64,000 bases of DNA from Trichomonas vaginalis G3 (taxonomy: Eukaryota; Parabasalia; Trichomonadida; Trichomonadidae), in NCBI RefSeq assembly GCF_026262505.1, contig NC_067208.1, forward strand, positions 11,913,962 to 11,977,961, in the 5' to 3' direction. Positions 51,102 to 59,408 of the stretch are shown one piece after another; position 1 is the first letter of the stretch; every line of letters starts with the position of its first letter. The notes under the pieces are model-generated. The model had not been told where the DNA came from. It searched no databases and was given only the letters and a program-made list of their open reading frames with translations. Made by a program: the position numbers and the translations under genes.

Positions 51102-53646
51102 TTAAATCAAATGTTTTCTTTGCAATAATATTTTTAATGTTGAGTAAACAATGTTGGGATCAAGTGTATCATTTTTCAGACCTTTCTGAACAGCTTCAAG
51201 CATACTGATGCATTCGACTTTTTTAAATTGTGTCATTTCTTCGAAATCTCTTGTGACTTTTTTGATAACTTTAACACTTCTCTCTGAATCCAGACCTTTA
51301 ATTTGCAACTTAATCAGGAATGAAGGAACAACACTGGAATATAACTCGATGACAAGTTCATCGAGTCGAAGATTTCGCCTTTCTGGGAAGTACTGGTGCT
51401 TCAAAACCTTGAAATCTCGTAAACGAAAAAGAGGATTTGACTGCGTCAAATCCTCTCTCAAAAAGTGGACTTTACATGGCAAATTTCAAATGCATGTAAG
51501 GTCCACTTTGATCAGTTTCAGGATGGAATTGGAGGCCATGAGGTACTGACATTGCATCAGTATCTCATAGCCTCCAATCCCTTCAAAAAATGGGAGAAAC
51601 TTTGGTCGAATAATTTAACATTCGGCCAAAGTTTCTCCCATAATTAATGAGAATGAAAGGGTAAGAGGCATATAGGGTCACTATATACCTCTTACCCTTT
51701 CATTTTCATTTGGAGGTCAACAAACCCGGAGTTAATTGCAAACAATTAACTCCAAATTTGTTTATGTTAAGGAAGGAATTGGAGGGTAAGAGGTACATAG
51801 TATGAATATGTACCTCTTACCCTGCAATTCCTTCTAGAAAGTTCCAAAACTTTGGGTTAATTGCAAACTATTAACCCAAAGTTTTGGAACTTTCAAGTGG
51901 AGATGGAAGGCTTTGGGGTATATATTAATACAATATACCTCAAAGCCTTCCATCTCCACTACAAATGGGAGAAACTTTGTCCGAATAGTTTAACATTCGG
52001 ACAAAGTTTCTCCCATCTTTCAATGTAATTGCTACCTGTGAGGTACTGACTTGAAGTCAGTGCTTCACAGGTAGCAATATCCAAAAATTTAAAAACATTT
52101 TATCAGTTCGTTAGAGAACTAGAGCCTCCTAGGTACTGAACCAGAATCAGTGCCTAGGGGACTCTAGTGATCTATATAAATCTGAGAAACTTTGAGGAAA
52201 TTGTTCGACATTTCCTCAAAGTTTCTCAGCAATTTAGCGAGGAATGTTCGTTATCGTGTAGATATTTATAATATATACATGATAACAAACATTCCCCGCT
52301 AAAAGATGTAAAATCTTATAAGAAATAATTGCAAAAGAATAACAAATTGCAACAAATTTTATATGAAACTGAACCTTATGAGGTAGTGATTCAAGATCAC
52401 CGCCTCATAAGATTCAGTTTCAATCTCAAGTATCTCAAAAGTAAGGCTCTATTTTTTGCCATGTAAAGTGTCACTTTTCTGTCAAACAGTTTTTATCGTT
52501 TTCGTTTACAACAGAAATGTGATTCCGAGATGTTGTTTGTTTCATCTCCTTCATTTCTATAGCGAAGCATCCACCTGTCAAGATGATGGCGCCACTGTCG
52601 GTCAAAGTATTCACGGGCAGCAGGTTCCTCATTTAAAATTTCTTCTAAATTGTTGTAAACTTCATCAGGATCAATTTCTTCCTCTTCAGAACCAAAGACC
52701 AATAACTTCATTAAGTTATAGAAAGTTTCGAAGTTGGAACGATCTTGAAACTTTTCAGCCTTTCTCATGACAGCGCGCAACACATGAACGCCACACCAAA
52801 TGATCTGGCATAAGGGGATGGATGTTTCAACAGCATTTGTGATTTGAGGTGCGCAGTCCATTGAAAAATAAGATGGTTCGCGATTGATGGAGCCAAAATA
52901 TGCTGTGAGACAAACTTGTATATTTTCACTTGTGTCGGGCCAAACGAAAAAATACAAAAACGGAAAAACAATTGATTCCGTGAATTTGCCAGTGACGGCA
53001 TAAAATGGTATGCGAGAGCGCAAGAGCTTATAAGTGGAATCAATGTGATAAGTTTGTATTTGATGTGAAAAAGCATTTGCTTCGAATGGGGCGTAATAGA
53101 AAATCATACGATCTGGCTCGTGAATAAACTCGATGAGATCATCTGGAGAATGACTCTTAACCATGTCGACAAAAATTGCAAGAGATGTAACATCATCCGC
53201 TGAGAAACGGGTATTGATTGCATGAAGGCGTTTAGAAAACTTTTTTAAAGCATCTGTAGATTGTTGAAACATTTCCAGAATGATCCCACTATCAAATGGG
53301 ATATTAAGATCTTTGAAACACCTTAATTGTGCGTAAACACGGTCTTGATTTGATTCAAAATATCTTGTTAAATAAGATCTAGAAAAATATGATGTAATTT
53401 TGTTGTGATTTGTTTGGAAAAGGGCAGAATGATTGTGGGTGTTAATACATTTTCGTATGTGGTATTTGTCATCGGAAGTGTATCAACAAGGAAGCGACAT
53501 GGACAATTCGGCCACTTACAATTAAATTGGATTTGATTTCTTTCTTTCCTAGTTTTATATGAATAACTACAACCCGCTTGGATTTCTTGTTGCACTCCAT
53601 ACTTAAGCAACTCGATATATGTGAGTTCGTGATCTTGGATCTGCAT
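51102..53646 (-). pseudogene. Mutator-like (MULE) transposase gene, split by a hairpin element
   Basis: The N-terminal part (53646 to about 53440) has a FLYWCH/WRKY-GCM-like zinc finger: CKWPNCPCRF, with the matching HNH ligands (INTHNHSA) in another frame, so one frameshift lies near 53440. The central part shows the MULE core: first Asp in QTYHIDSTYKLLRSRIPFYA, second Asp in SYFSMDCAPQITNAV, and the ending ETNNISESHF. At 52514 the gene is interrupted by a 1,098-bp hairpin element with a GAAAT repeat at both sides. Beyond it, from 51415, the same frame resumes as KVLKHQYFPERRNLRLDELV and ends at 51102. DDE transposase acting in trans on Mutator-type ends; not functional here. Confidence 0.8.
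51416..52513. mobile_element. Hairpin-array element 1
   Basis: Flanked by GAAAT (51411-51415 and 52514-52518), with inverted ends CTCGTAAACGAAAA and the complement of TGTTGTAAACGAAAA. A second inverted pair lies inside (AAAGTGGACTTTACATGGC at 51462; its relative at 52457-52477). Between are about 15 successive long hairpins: 51431-51455, 51462-51509, 51528-51578, 51591-51640, 51652-51704, 51719-51764, 51773-51832, 51837-51894, 51896-51960, 51966-52015, 52028-52078, 52119-52166, 52182-52229, 52236-52300 and 52364-52422. Stems are 11-30 bp with loops of about 3-15. The one at 51837 has a perfect 24-bp stem. No protein is encoded. It sits inside the transposase gene. Confidence 0.85.
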
Positions 53647-54079
53647 TAAAATGAAATGATTTGAAAGAATAAAGAATTTTGAATATATTGGTCTTATTTT
53701 GATAAGCTTGGTCGTGTTTTGAATAGCTTGGCCATCTAATTCAATTATGATCTTTGAAAATTAGGTGAAATAAAACTAAACATAAATGTAAAACTAGGGA
53801 TATGAAATTTTGGTTGTACACCACTTGTATGTGCCGGATACCATTGTGTCAAATTTTTTCTGAAATTAACTTTAAAAGTACTAAGTAAGATCATGAGATA
53901 TAGCAATATATGTTTAAACCAACTTATATTTTGGTTGTACACCACTTGTATGTGCCGGATACCATTGTGTCAAATTTTTGCTGAAATTAACTTTAAAAGT
54001 ACTAAGTAAGATCATGAGATATAGCAGTTAGTATACATATCAAGTGTACGGCGGCACTGCGTTCCACCTTACCCAAGAT
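53647..54079. repeat. 98-bp direct repeats beside the MULE gene
   Basis: Two copies, 53808-53905 and 53929-54026, are identical but for one base (TTTTTTC versus TTTTTGC). Each begins TTTTGGTTGTACACCACTTG and ends GAGATATAGCA; the period is 121 bp. They lie upstream of the transposase and just before the Polinton-like sequence, so they may be subterminal repeats of one of the two elements. Nothing else is seen between 53647 and 53807. Confidence 0.8.
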
Positions 54080-54106
54080 AACGGTTTGACACTTTACGAA
54101 ACCGTT
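54080..54106. repeat. Small inverted repeat near the Polinton edge
   Basis: AACGGTTT at 54080-54087 and AAACCGTT at 54099-54106 form a stem with an 11-base loop. Position close to the presumed element edge is the only hint of a role. Confidence 0.6.
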
Positions 54107-54228
54107 AACGTATATTTTACAACACAAACGACAACACTAACTTAACCTTAAATATTTACAAAGCCGCCAACCACTTCACCTCACTAACGTTTTCACAAAC
54201 GACTTCACTACTGTAAAAATAAACGTTC

Positions 54229-54555
54229 TCACTTACAAAAGTATTGCAACTCTTCCCATTGCTGTGCTTCACACAATACTTCATATTCTTCAGTATCGCT
54301 GCTGTCGCTCCAATCGTCAGAGTCAAAATCACTGTCAAAATAAATGTATGTAAGTTTTGACAAAGCTAATGAAACACGTTTACCGTTTGTATCGTATGCT
54401 TGTATAAACTTTCCATTCTTCATTCCTTCATAAACGCTCAAACTAACTTTACCCTTTCTCCCTCGTATCTGATAGAATGTATTTTCACGAGGAACGAAGA
54501 ACAAATTCTTGAACTCATGACCGTTGTAGTTTGTTATCTCAATAGTTTTCGTCAT
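54229..54555 (-). CDS. Small acidic-tailed protein (Polinton part)
   Basis: 108 residues, start MTKTIEITNYNGHEFKNLFF. The first 75 residues are beta-like and contain GRKGKVSLSVYEGMKNGKFI. The tail is very acidic (YFDSDFDSDDWSDSSDTEEY). No known motif. Its place at the element edge, reading outward, suggests an accessory or regulatory protein. Confidence 0.45.
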   Translation of the reverse strand: MTKTIEITNYNGHEFKNLFFVPRENTFYQIRGRKGKVSLSVYEGMKNGKFIQAYDTNGKRVSLALSKLTYIYFDSDFDSDDWSDSSDTEEYEVLCEAQQWEELQYFCK

Positions 54556-54635
54556 TTATATAAAAATAAATAAAAAATAAAATAAAAAATAATTATATCA
54601 CCACCCTCACGCACAAAAATAAATTTAGGTGAAGT

Positions 54636-54649
54636 GGTGAGATCTCACC
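54636..54649. repeat. Perfect palindrome GGTGAGATCTCACC
   Basis: A 14-base perfect palindrome within a short CACC/GGTG-rich spacer of the Polinton. GTGAC/CACC-rich spacers also occur in the left virus-like element (13-92). Possibly a protein-binding site. Confidence 0.5.
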
Positions 54650-54782
54650 TCTTTTTTCACCTGTTTTTTCACCCTGTTGAATTCATTGCTTTATAACTCT
54701 CTTCCTTTCTCCAACTCTTCTAACTTCTTCTTAAGTATAGATCCAAGGTGATGTGATTTTTGCATCCCTGGGATGGACGATA

Positions 54783-56274
54783 CACCCAAAGTGTCACCTT
54801 TTTGGGATAACATGAATTTTAAATATCATGAGAGTTCTGCAAACCATATGCACAATATCTATTCAGCCTGACTTCTTGTATATATGAGTTAGACTTCTTA
54901 AATATTGTGCTTGGGGCGATATAAGTATTTCCGAGATTACCATCGTGCTCTATAGTATGCTACTTCTCCCTGGTTCTAGCTCAGTTCCAAGGATATTGGC
55001 GTTCAAGGATTTGGCAAGGTCCTTCCGAAGTCTCTCATTCGATGAGAGATTTCGGAAGAATCTTGCCTTAAAGTACTCCAACTCTTGTTCTTTTGTTCCT
55101 AAATAGTGAGAAAAGTTATTTGACTACTTAAGGTAGAGATTATCCGAGGTCCCTCATTTGATGAGAGGCCTCGGATAATCTCTGCTTTAAAATTGTACAC
55201 TTGTAGTCCATGAGAGTGTAAGTATACATTGATAGGACAGCTTTCTTCTGAAGTCTTAGATTTGATGAGAACCTCAGAAGAAAACTGTCATATTTTATAG
55301 TAAAAGGAGTTTCAGGAGCTCCAAAGCTCCCTTTCGTAAGGATTAGGAGCTTTGGAGCTCCTGGTTCGTAGATGTGTTTCGCATCTTTCATCAGCAAAGG
55401 ACATTTACCATCTGGGACTCTGTTGATGGAGACTCAGGAGCTCCAAAGCTCCCTTTAGTAAGGATTAGAAGCTTTGAAGCTCCTGGTTCGTAGACGTGTT
55501 TCGCATCTTTCATCAGAAGAGGCCCAAATGGTAAATAGCCTCTGCTGATGAGCTTCAGGAGCTCCAAGACTCCCTCTCGTAACGATTAGGAGCTTTGTAG
55601 CTCCTGAAGGTAAGGTAGGATTGCTCTGATCTCTAATCAGTAGATGCCATGCCTCATTATGAACTCTACTGACAAGAGATCAAGAGCTCCAAGGACTCCT
55701 TTTTTAGTTAGTGGCGTTCTCACCATTTAGTAGGATTGCTGATCCTACTAATGAAGTGATCACTTAGTATACGTTTTGAATAAATTGAATTTTTTTTAGA
55801 ATTTAGTATTTTTTATAGACATCACATGTATATTATAAATACATAAATATATTCTTTAATTCAAAAAATTCAATTCGGTTTTGGGATGGGCATCCCAGCC
55901 CCAAGTATTCAATTTTATTCAATTTTTAAAGAATTTTGGGTTGGGATGCCCAGACCAAAACAAGCTTTATATTTTGATGTGTAGATACGTATGTGTGCAT
56001 CATTGTTGTGTTATATATTATGTTTTTAATGAAAAAAAATCTGATTCAAAAAAAATTATCACTAATTAGTTGATAATATAAAGAAAAAATAGATAAATTG
56101 TATGTTTTTAGAGTATTTATCCACATTCACTCATATGAATTTCATTAAATAGTGTCTTTTTACTCCCAAATTTATTTTGAATTATTGAAATCAAAGAAAA
56201 AAAATCAGAAAAATTTCTCGAAATTTTTATTTTCAAAAAAAATTTGGATTTTATATTGAAAACTGACACTGGGA
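54783..56274. mobile_element. Hairpin-array element 2, inserted in the Polinton
   Basis: Flanked by the 8-base direct repeat GGACGATA (54775-54782 and 56275-56282), extended on the left side as CTGGGATGGACGATA and on the right as CTGGGAGGACGATA. The ends show a weak inverted similarity around AGTGTCA followed by a T run. Hairpins: 54850-54910, 55013-55067, 55135-55183, 55236-55289, 55313-55363 (18-bp perfect stem), 55371-55387, 55388-55428 (weak), 55435-55485, 55510-55551, 55553-55609, 55628-55681, 55726-55752 and 55878-55961. No protein is encoded; 55975-56274 is plain A+T-rich sequence. Confidence 0.7.
55313..55609. repeat. Tandem two-hairpin unit, about 122 bp period
   Basis: Three copies begin at 55313, 55435 and 55556 with CAGGAGCTCCAA. 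Each holds a GGAGCT stem; the first two also carry a shared GTTCGTAGAYGTGTTTCGCA linker and a TCATCAG stem. They show that hairpins multiplied here by tandem duplication. Confidence 0.8.
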
Positions 56275-56532
56275 GGACGATAGGGCTGGGATTGGAGATA
56301 CCCCGCTCACTTGGGAAAAATACGGATCTATATTCTTAAGTTCAGCAATGTTGTCCTCATGAAGTTTAATCTTCCTTAATATACCTTCTTTATCTAATGG
56401 TTGCTTTATCTTTCTAAACTGAACTCTACCATCCTTCATAGTATGAATGTAAAAACCTTCTGGAACCGCTCCTGATTTAATGTATTCTACCAAAAACTTT
56501 TGTTTCATTGCTTCAGTGACTTTAGTCGTCAT
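56251..56532 (-). CDS. Small basic protein with FY-DG-RK segment (Polinton part)
   Basis: About 94 residues from the ATG at 56532 (MTTKVTEAMKQKFLVEYIKS). It contains GFYIHTMKDGRVQFRKIKQP followed by a helix (GILRKIKLHEDNIAELKNI). The segment resembles PFYYVSQSKDGKIYVRKRKV in the protein at 58653-59078, so the two are probably related. Its 3' end runs into the inserted hairpin element. Nucleic-acid binding is possible from the basic character; unproven. Confidence 0.5.
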   Translation of the reverse strand: MTTKVTEAMKQKFLVEYIKSGAVPEGFYIHTMKDGRVQFRKIKQPLDKEGILRKIKLHEDNIAELKNIDPYFSQVSGVSPIPALSSSQCQFSI

Positions 56533-56579
56533 TTCAATCAAATAAAAATTTTAATATTAAATAAAAATAACGTTATTTT

Positions 56580-57020
56580 TCAGTAAGGAAACGCAGGAGT
56601 TTTACGATTTATTTGAGGAGTAGGTTCTGGTTTAAATGTTGGAGTCGGTTTAGGAGTTGACTTTTGAACAGGAGTTTGTACTTCCATAGGTTCAGGAGTC
56701 ATTGAAGGTTTTGCTTGTGAAGGTGTTGGTGTTTGTTTAACTTCAGCTACTTCAGTATTATTTACAACATTTGCTTTATTTCTTTTCAACATCATAACTG
56801 CTCCTGCTGTAGCTAGCAAACCTAGTGGGAGACCATATTTTATATAAGGACTTGACCAAATGCTATTTTTGACAGGAGCTGGTGGAACACCTAACCTTGG
56901 TAAGACTGCTCTTTGCCATTGTGCAGCTCGTAAGAAATATTCAATAGGTGCTCCATAATCGTTTGGTAAAGTTTGTTTCATAGATGGTGAAGGTTCACGA
57001 GAGCTTGATGAAGAACTCAT
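56580..57020 (-). CDS. One-TM Pro-rich protein (Polinton part)
   Basis: 146 residues. A Ser-rich start is followed by APIEYFLRAAQWQRAVLPRL, a single hydrophobic span (YGLPLGLLATAGAVMMLK) and a Pro/Thr/Lys-rich tail (PTPSQAKPSMTPEPMEVQTP). Small one-TM proteins next to the capsid gene are common in Polintons and related viruses and may be minor virion or membrane proteins. Confidence 0.5.
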   Translation of the reverse strand: MSSSSSSREPSPSMKQTLPNDYGAPIEYFLRAAQWQRAVLPRLGVPPAPVKNSIWSSPYIKYGLPLGLLATAGAVMMLKRNKANVVNNTEVAEVKQTPTPSQAKPSMTPEPMEVQTPVQKSTPKPTPTFKPEPTPQINRKTPAFPY

Positions 57021-57050
57021 TTATAAGCTTTAAAAATAAACGTTCATCCT

Positions 57051-58625
57051 TTATTCCTCACTGTCGTCCGTAGCTAAGTTATAGTCATCTAATCTTATTA
57101 TGGGGATGCCATTAGCACGCACCTGAATGGCAAAGCAACAATCCCTCATAAATCCAATAAGTGGCTTTGGTACGTTTTCAGTTGCTAGTTCAATAGGTCC
57201 TTTAACAGACAATTTGTATGTTATTGGAGCAGTAGATGTTTGACCTTGCTGGAAGCAAAAGTCCACTTCTGTTGGAAAACCACATAAGAAATGTGTGTTG
57301 TCATAGCTATCCCATTTATGTTCCACACTACCATCATCCACCAATGACCTCATAACATCTTCATTAAATCCTATCATATCATTGTTTGTATTGCAAGCGT
57401 TCGCAACCATTTCATAAAATACAGGTCCATATGATTTTTCAGGTTCTGCAGGCATATTTCCATAAGCTCCCATGGAAAGCTGAAGATATTTAAACTTAGG
57501 GTTCTCAAAATTAACATAATAGTTGTCTTTCTTTCTAAATAGTGCCCAAATACTTTTAACATTAATAGGTGTATAAGCTGCTGTAAATGTTGCACTTGAA
57601 CTATCTGTATTCTTTGAGAATGAACCGTCCATAGGAATCCAATCCATAACTTTAACAGGAAAACATAAAGCCTCGTTTGTATAATGTTCTACAAGTTCTG
57701 TATAAATGTTAGGGTCTAAAGAGAATGACTTTGGATGAATGAAACATTCATTAAAATCCATCTTTGTTCGAAATAGTTGCTGGGTTACAGTTGTAATAGT
57801 AACTGTTCCACTAGCTTCTACTGCCTTCGTTATCATAGTGAATGGTTCATTCCATGGAACAAATTTATTTGTCGGTGGATTTGAATCTGAAGCAAATGCA
57901 ACTTTAAGAGTTGGATTGAAAGCAATGATATCATTTACAGATATAGATGTGCATTGTAAGGCGTCGCTACTGAACTTTACTTTAAGCTGAATGTTTCCTG
58001 CAAAAGCTGGAATAAATCGAATAGCTTCTAATGGAAGGAATCTTCTAACAGGAATTCTTAAACGAAGCTTAAAATCAAATGATTTTCCTGCTGTAATTGG
58101 ACCACTAACAATTTGTCCTGTTCTGCATGTTCCCGAATGACTCCATACATCTTCATGTCGAGTCTTTGAGAAAACATCTACTTTCTTTATTTGTTCGGTA
58201 GTTTGTGAGTTTGAAGTTATATATGCTTCTTCTCTTGCGTTGTCTTGAGAATATACGATACGACCATTTGCAAGGATTTGATATCCAGCAACTGCATAGA
58301 AAGCGTCATCGAAACCAATCCAAAATCCTGGTGGGTTTGTTTTATTGGAACCTGAACCAATTTCTTTATCTACAATAAATTGACCTTCCATTTTATACGT
58401 AATGAATGTATTGTAAAGGTCCAACATATTTTCACCAGGAGGTGAGAGATTGAATGTTACCCATGTGTTATCTTTAGCAGTTCCAGGTTGTGATGGAATC
58501 TTTGCGTCAGAATATTTTCTATTAGTGTCACCAATTTGAACTGCATTGTCTATGATATCGAAATATGAGCGAATCTGATGAATATGCTCTGCTGGAGTAA
58601 ATTCGTTTAGCTGTTCGTTCTGCAT
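57051..58625 (-). CDS. Major capsid protein-like (Polinton part)
   Basis: 524 residues, beta-rich, of the size expected for a double jelly-roll capsid protein. Visible landmarks are the start HIHQIRSYFDIIDNAVQIGD, then FNLSPPGENMLDLYNTFITY, the stretch FKLRLRIPVRRFLPLEAIRF and IPAFAGNIQLKVKF, typical of the first jelly roll of Polinton-type capsids, and a second beta-rich half ending PKPLIGFMRDCCFAIQVRAN. It lies beside a one-TM protein and small basic proteins. The particle-forming role is inferred from family and context. Confidence 0.75.
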   Translation of the reverse strand: MQNEQLNEFTPAEHIHQIRSYFDIIDNAVQIGDTNRKYSDAKIPSQPGTAKDNTWVTFNLSPPGENMLDLYNTFITYKMEGQFIVDKEIGSGSNKTNPPGFWIGFDDAFYAVAGYQILANGRIVYSQDNAREEAYITSNSQTTEQIKKVDVFSKTRHEDVWSHSGTCRTGQIVSGPITAGKSFDFKLRLRIPVRRFLPLEAIRFIPAFAGNIQLKVKFSSDALQCTSISVNDIIAFNPTLKVAFASDSNPPTNKFVPWNEPFTMITKAVEASGTVTITTVTQQLFRTKMDFNECFIHPKSFSLDPNIYTELVEHYTNEALCFPVKVMDWIPMDGSFSKNTDSSSATFTAAYTPINVKSIWALFRKKDNYYVNFENPKFKYLQLSMGAYGNMPAEPEKSYGPVFYEMVANACNTNNDMIGFNEDVMRSLVDDGSVEHKWDSYDNTHFLCGFPTEVDFCFQQGQTSTAPITYKLSVKGPIELATENVPKPLIGFMRDCCFAIQVRANGIPIIRLDDYNLATDDSEE

Positions 58626-58652
58626 GTATTTACTTCAGATAAAAATATCTAT

Positions 58653-59078
58653 TTACTTCATTATTCTCACTCTTCTTCTTGGCATTCGTGGTGGAAGTTG
58701 TTTCTTGACATTTTCAATGAACTGTACATTCTCTTTTGTCTCAACTTCTTTCACTGGTGGGTCAGGGTTCTTTGACTCGGTTTGTTTTTCAATGAAATTC
58801 ACGAACTTTGCAATAAGCTCTTGGTTCGTTATTGAAAGTACATCTGGCTTCTTTTCTTCTGGTTCTATTGACTTTTCAGTTTGAACAGAAGGCTTAACAC
58901 GGACTTCACCCTTACCATACACCTTAATGTTGTCGCTTTCTGCATTTGCTAATGGAACCTTTCTTTTTCTTACGTATATTTTACCATCTTTACTCTGACT
59001 TACGTAATAGAAAGGATGTTGTATTCCTCTTGCGTCATTTAATATAATAGACTCTCGCTCTGATTTTGACAAGCTCAT
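58653..59078 (-). CDS. Small basic protein with FY-DG-RK segment, paralogue (Polinton part)
   Basis: 141 residues. The N-terminal domain holds PFYYVSQSKDGKIYVRKRKV, similar to the segment in the protein at 56251-56532. A Glu/Lys/Pro-rich middle and a very basic end (LPPRMPRRRVRIMK) follow. A nucleic-acid-binding virion protein is plausible, for example a protein condensing the DNA, but no named family is recognised. Confidence 0.5.
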   Translation of the reverse strand: MSLSKSERESIILNDARGIQHPFYYVSQSKDGKIYVRKRKVPLANAESDNIKVYGKGEVRVKPSVQTEKSIEPEEKKPDVLSITNQELIAKFVNFIEKQTESKNPDPPVKEVETKENVQFIENVKKQLPPRMPRRRVRIMK

Positions 59079-59123
59079 TTTACATCGGTTAAAGTTTTAA
59101 TTTTGTTTTTTATCTGCAGTCAA

Positions 59124-59363
59124 ATGACTCAGACAAGCCCTACGGACAAGACCCAAGGGGTCATAGATGTTGAAGCATTGAAGAAAGAAATTCGTGAGCA
59201 AATTTTATCCGAACTGAAGGAACAAAAACAAGAACAAAAGCCAGAGAGACCAAAGAGAAAACTTAGTGAAAAACAACTTGCTGCATTAGCTGCTGGAAGA
59301 CAAAAGAACCCACGTTTGCTGGCGAAGAAAGCTAGAGAAGAAGCTGAAGCAAAAGCTAAATAA
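59124..59363 (+). CDS. Lys/Ala-rich basic protein (Polinton part)
   Basis: 79 residues from the ATG at 59124 (MTQTSPTDKTQGVIDVEALK). An acidic-basic helix is followed by KPERPKRKLSEKQLAALAAG and a Lys/Arg/Ala-rich end, histone-like in composition. Divergent from the basic protein at 58653-59078 with about 45 bases between the starts. DNA condensation or scaffolding is a guess from composition. Confidence 0.5.
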   Translation: MTQTSPTDKTQGVIDVEALKKEIREQILSELKEQKQEQKPERPKRKLSEKQLAALAAGRQKNPRLLAKKAREEAEAKAK

Positions 59364-59408
59364 GCTGAAGCAAAGAAAGAGTAAATGGTTTATTTTTATC
59401 CGAATTAA

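Noticed and set aside
52364-52422. let-7-like microRNA (TGAGGTAGTGAT in the hairpin arm)
   Set aside because: Only about nine bases match, let-7 is an animal family, and the same stem class occurs as AGGTACTGA in sister hairpins.
51416-52513. CRISPR array
   Set aside because: There is regular spacing, but no constant repeat; each unit is its own palindrome and the flanks are transposon sequence in a eukaryote.
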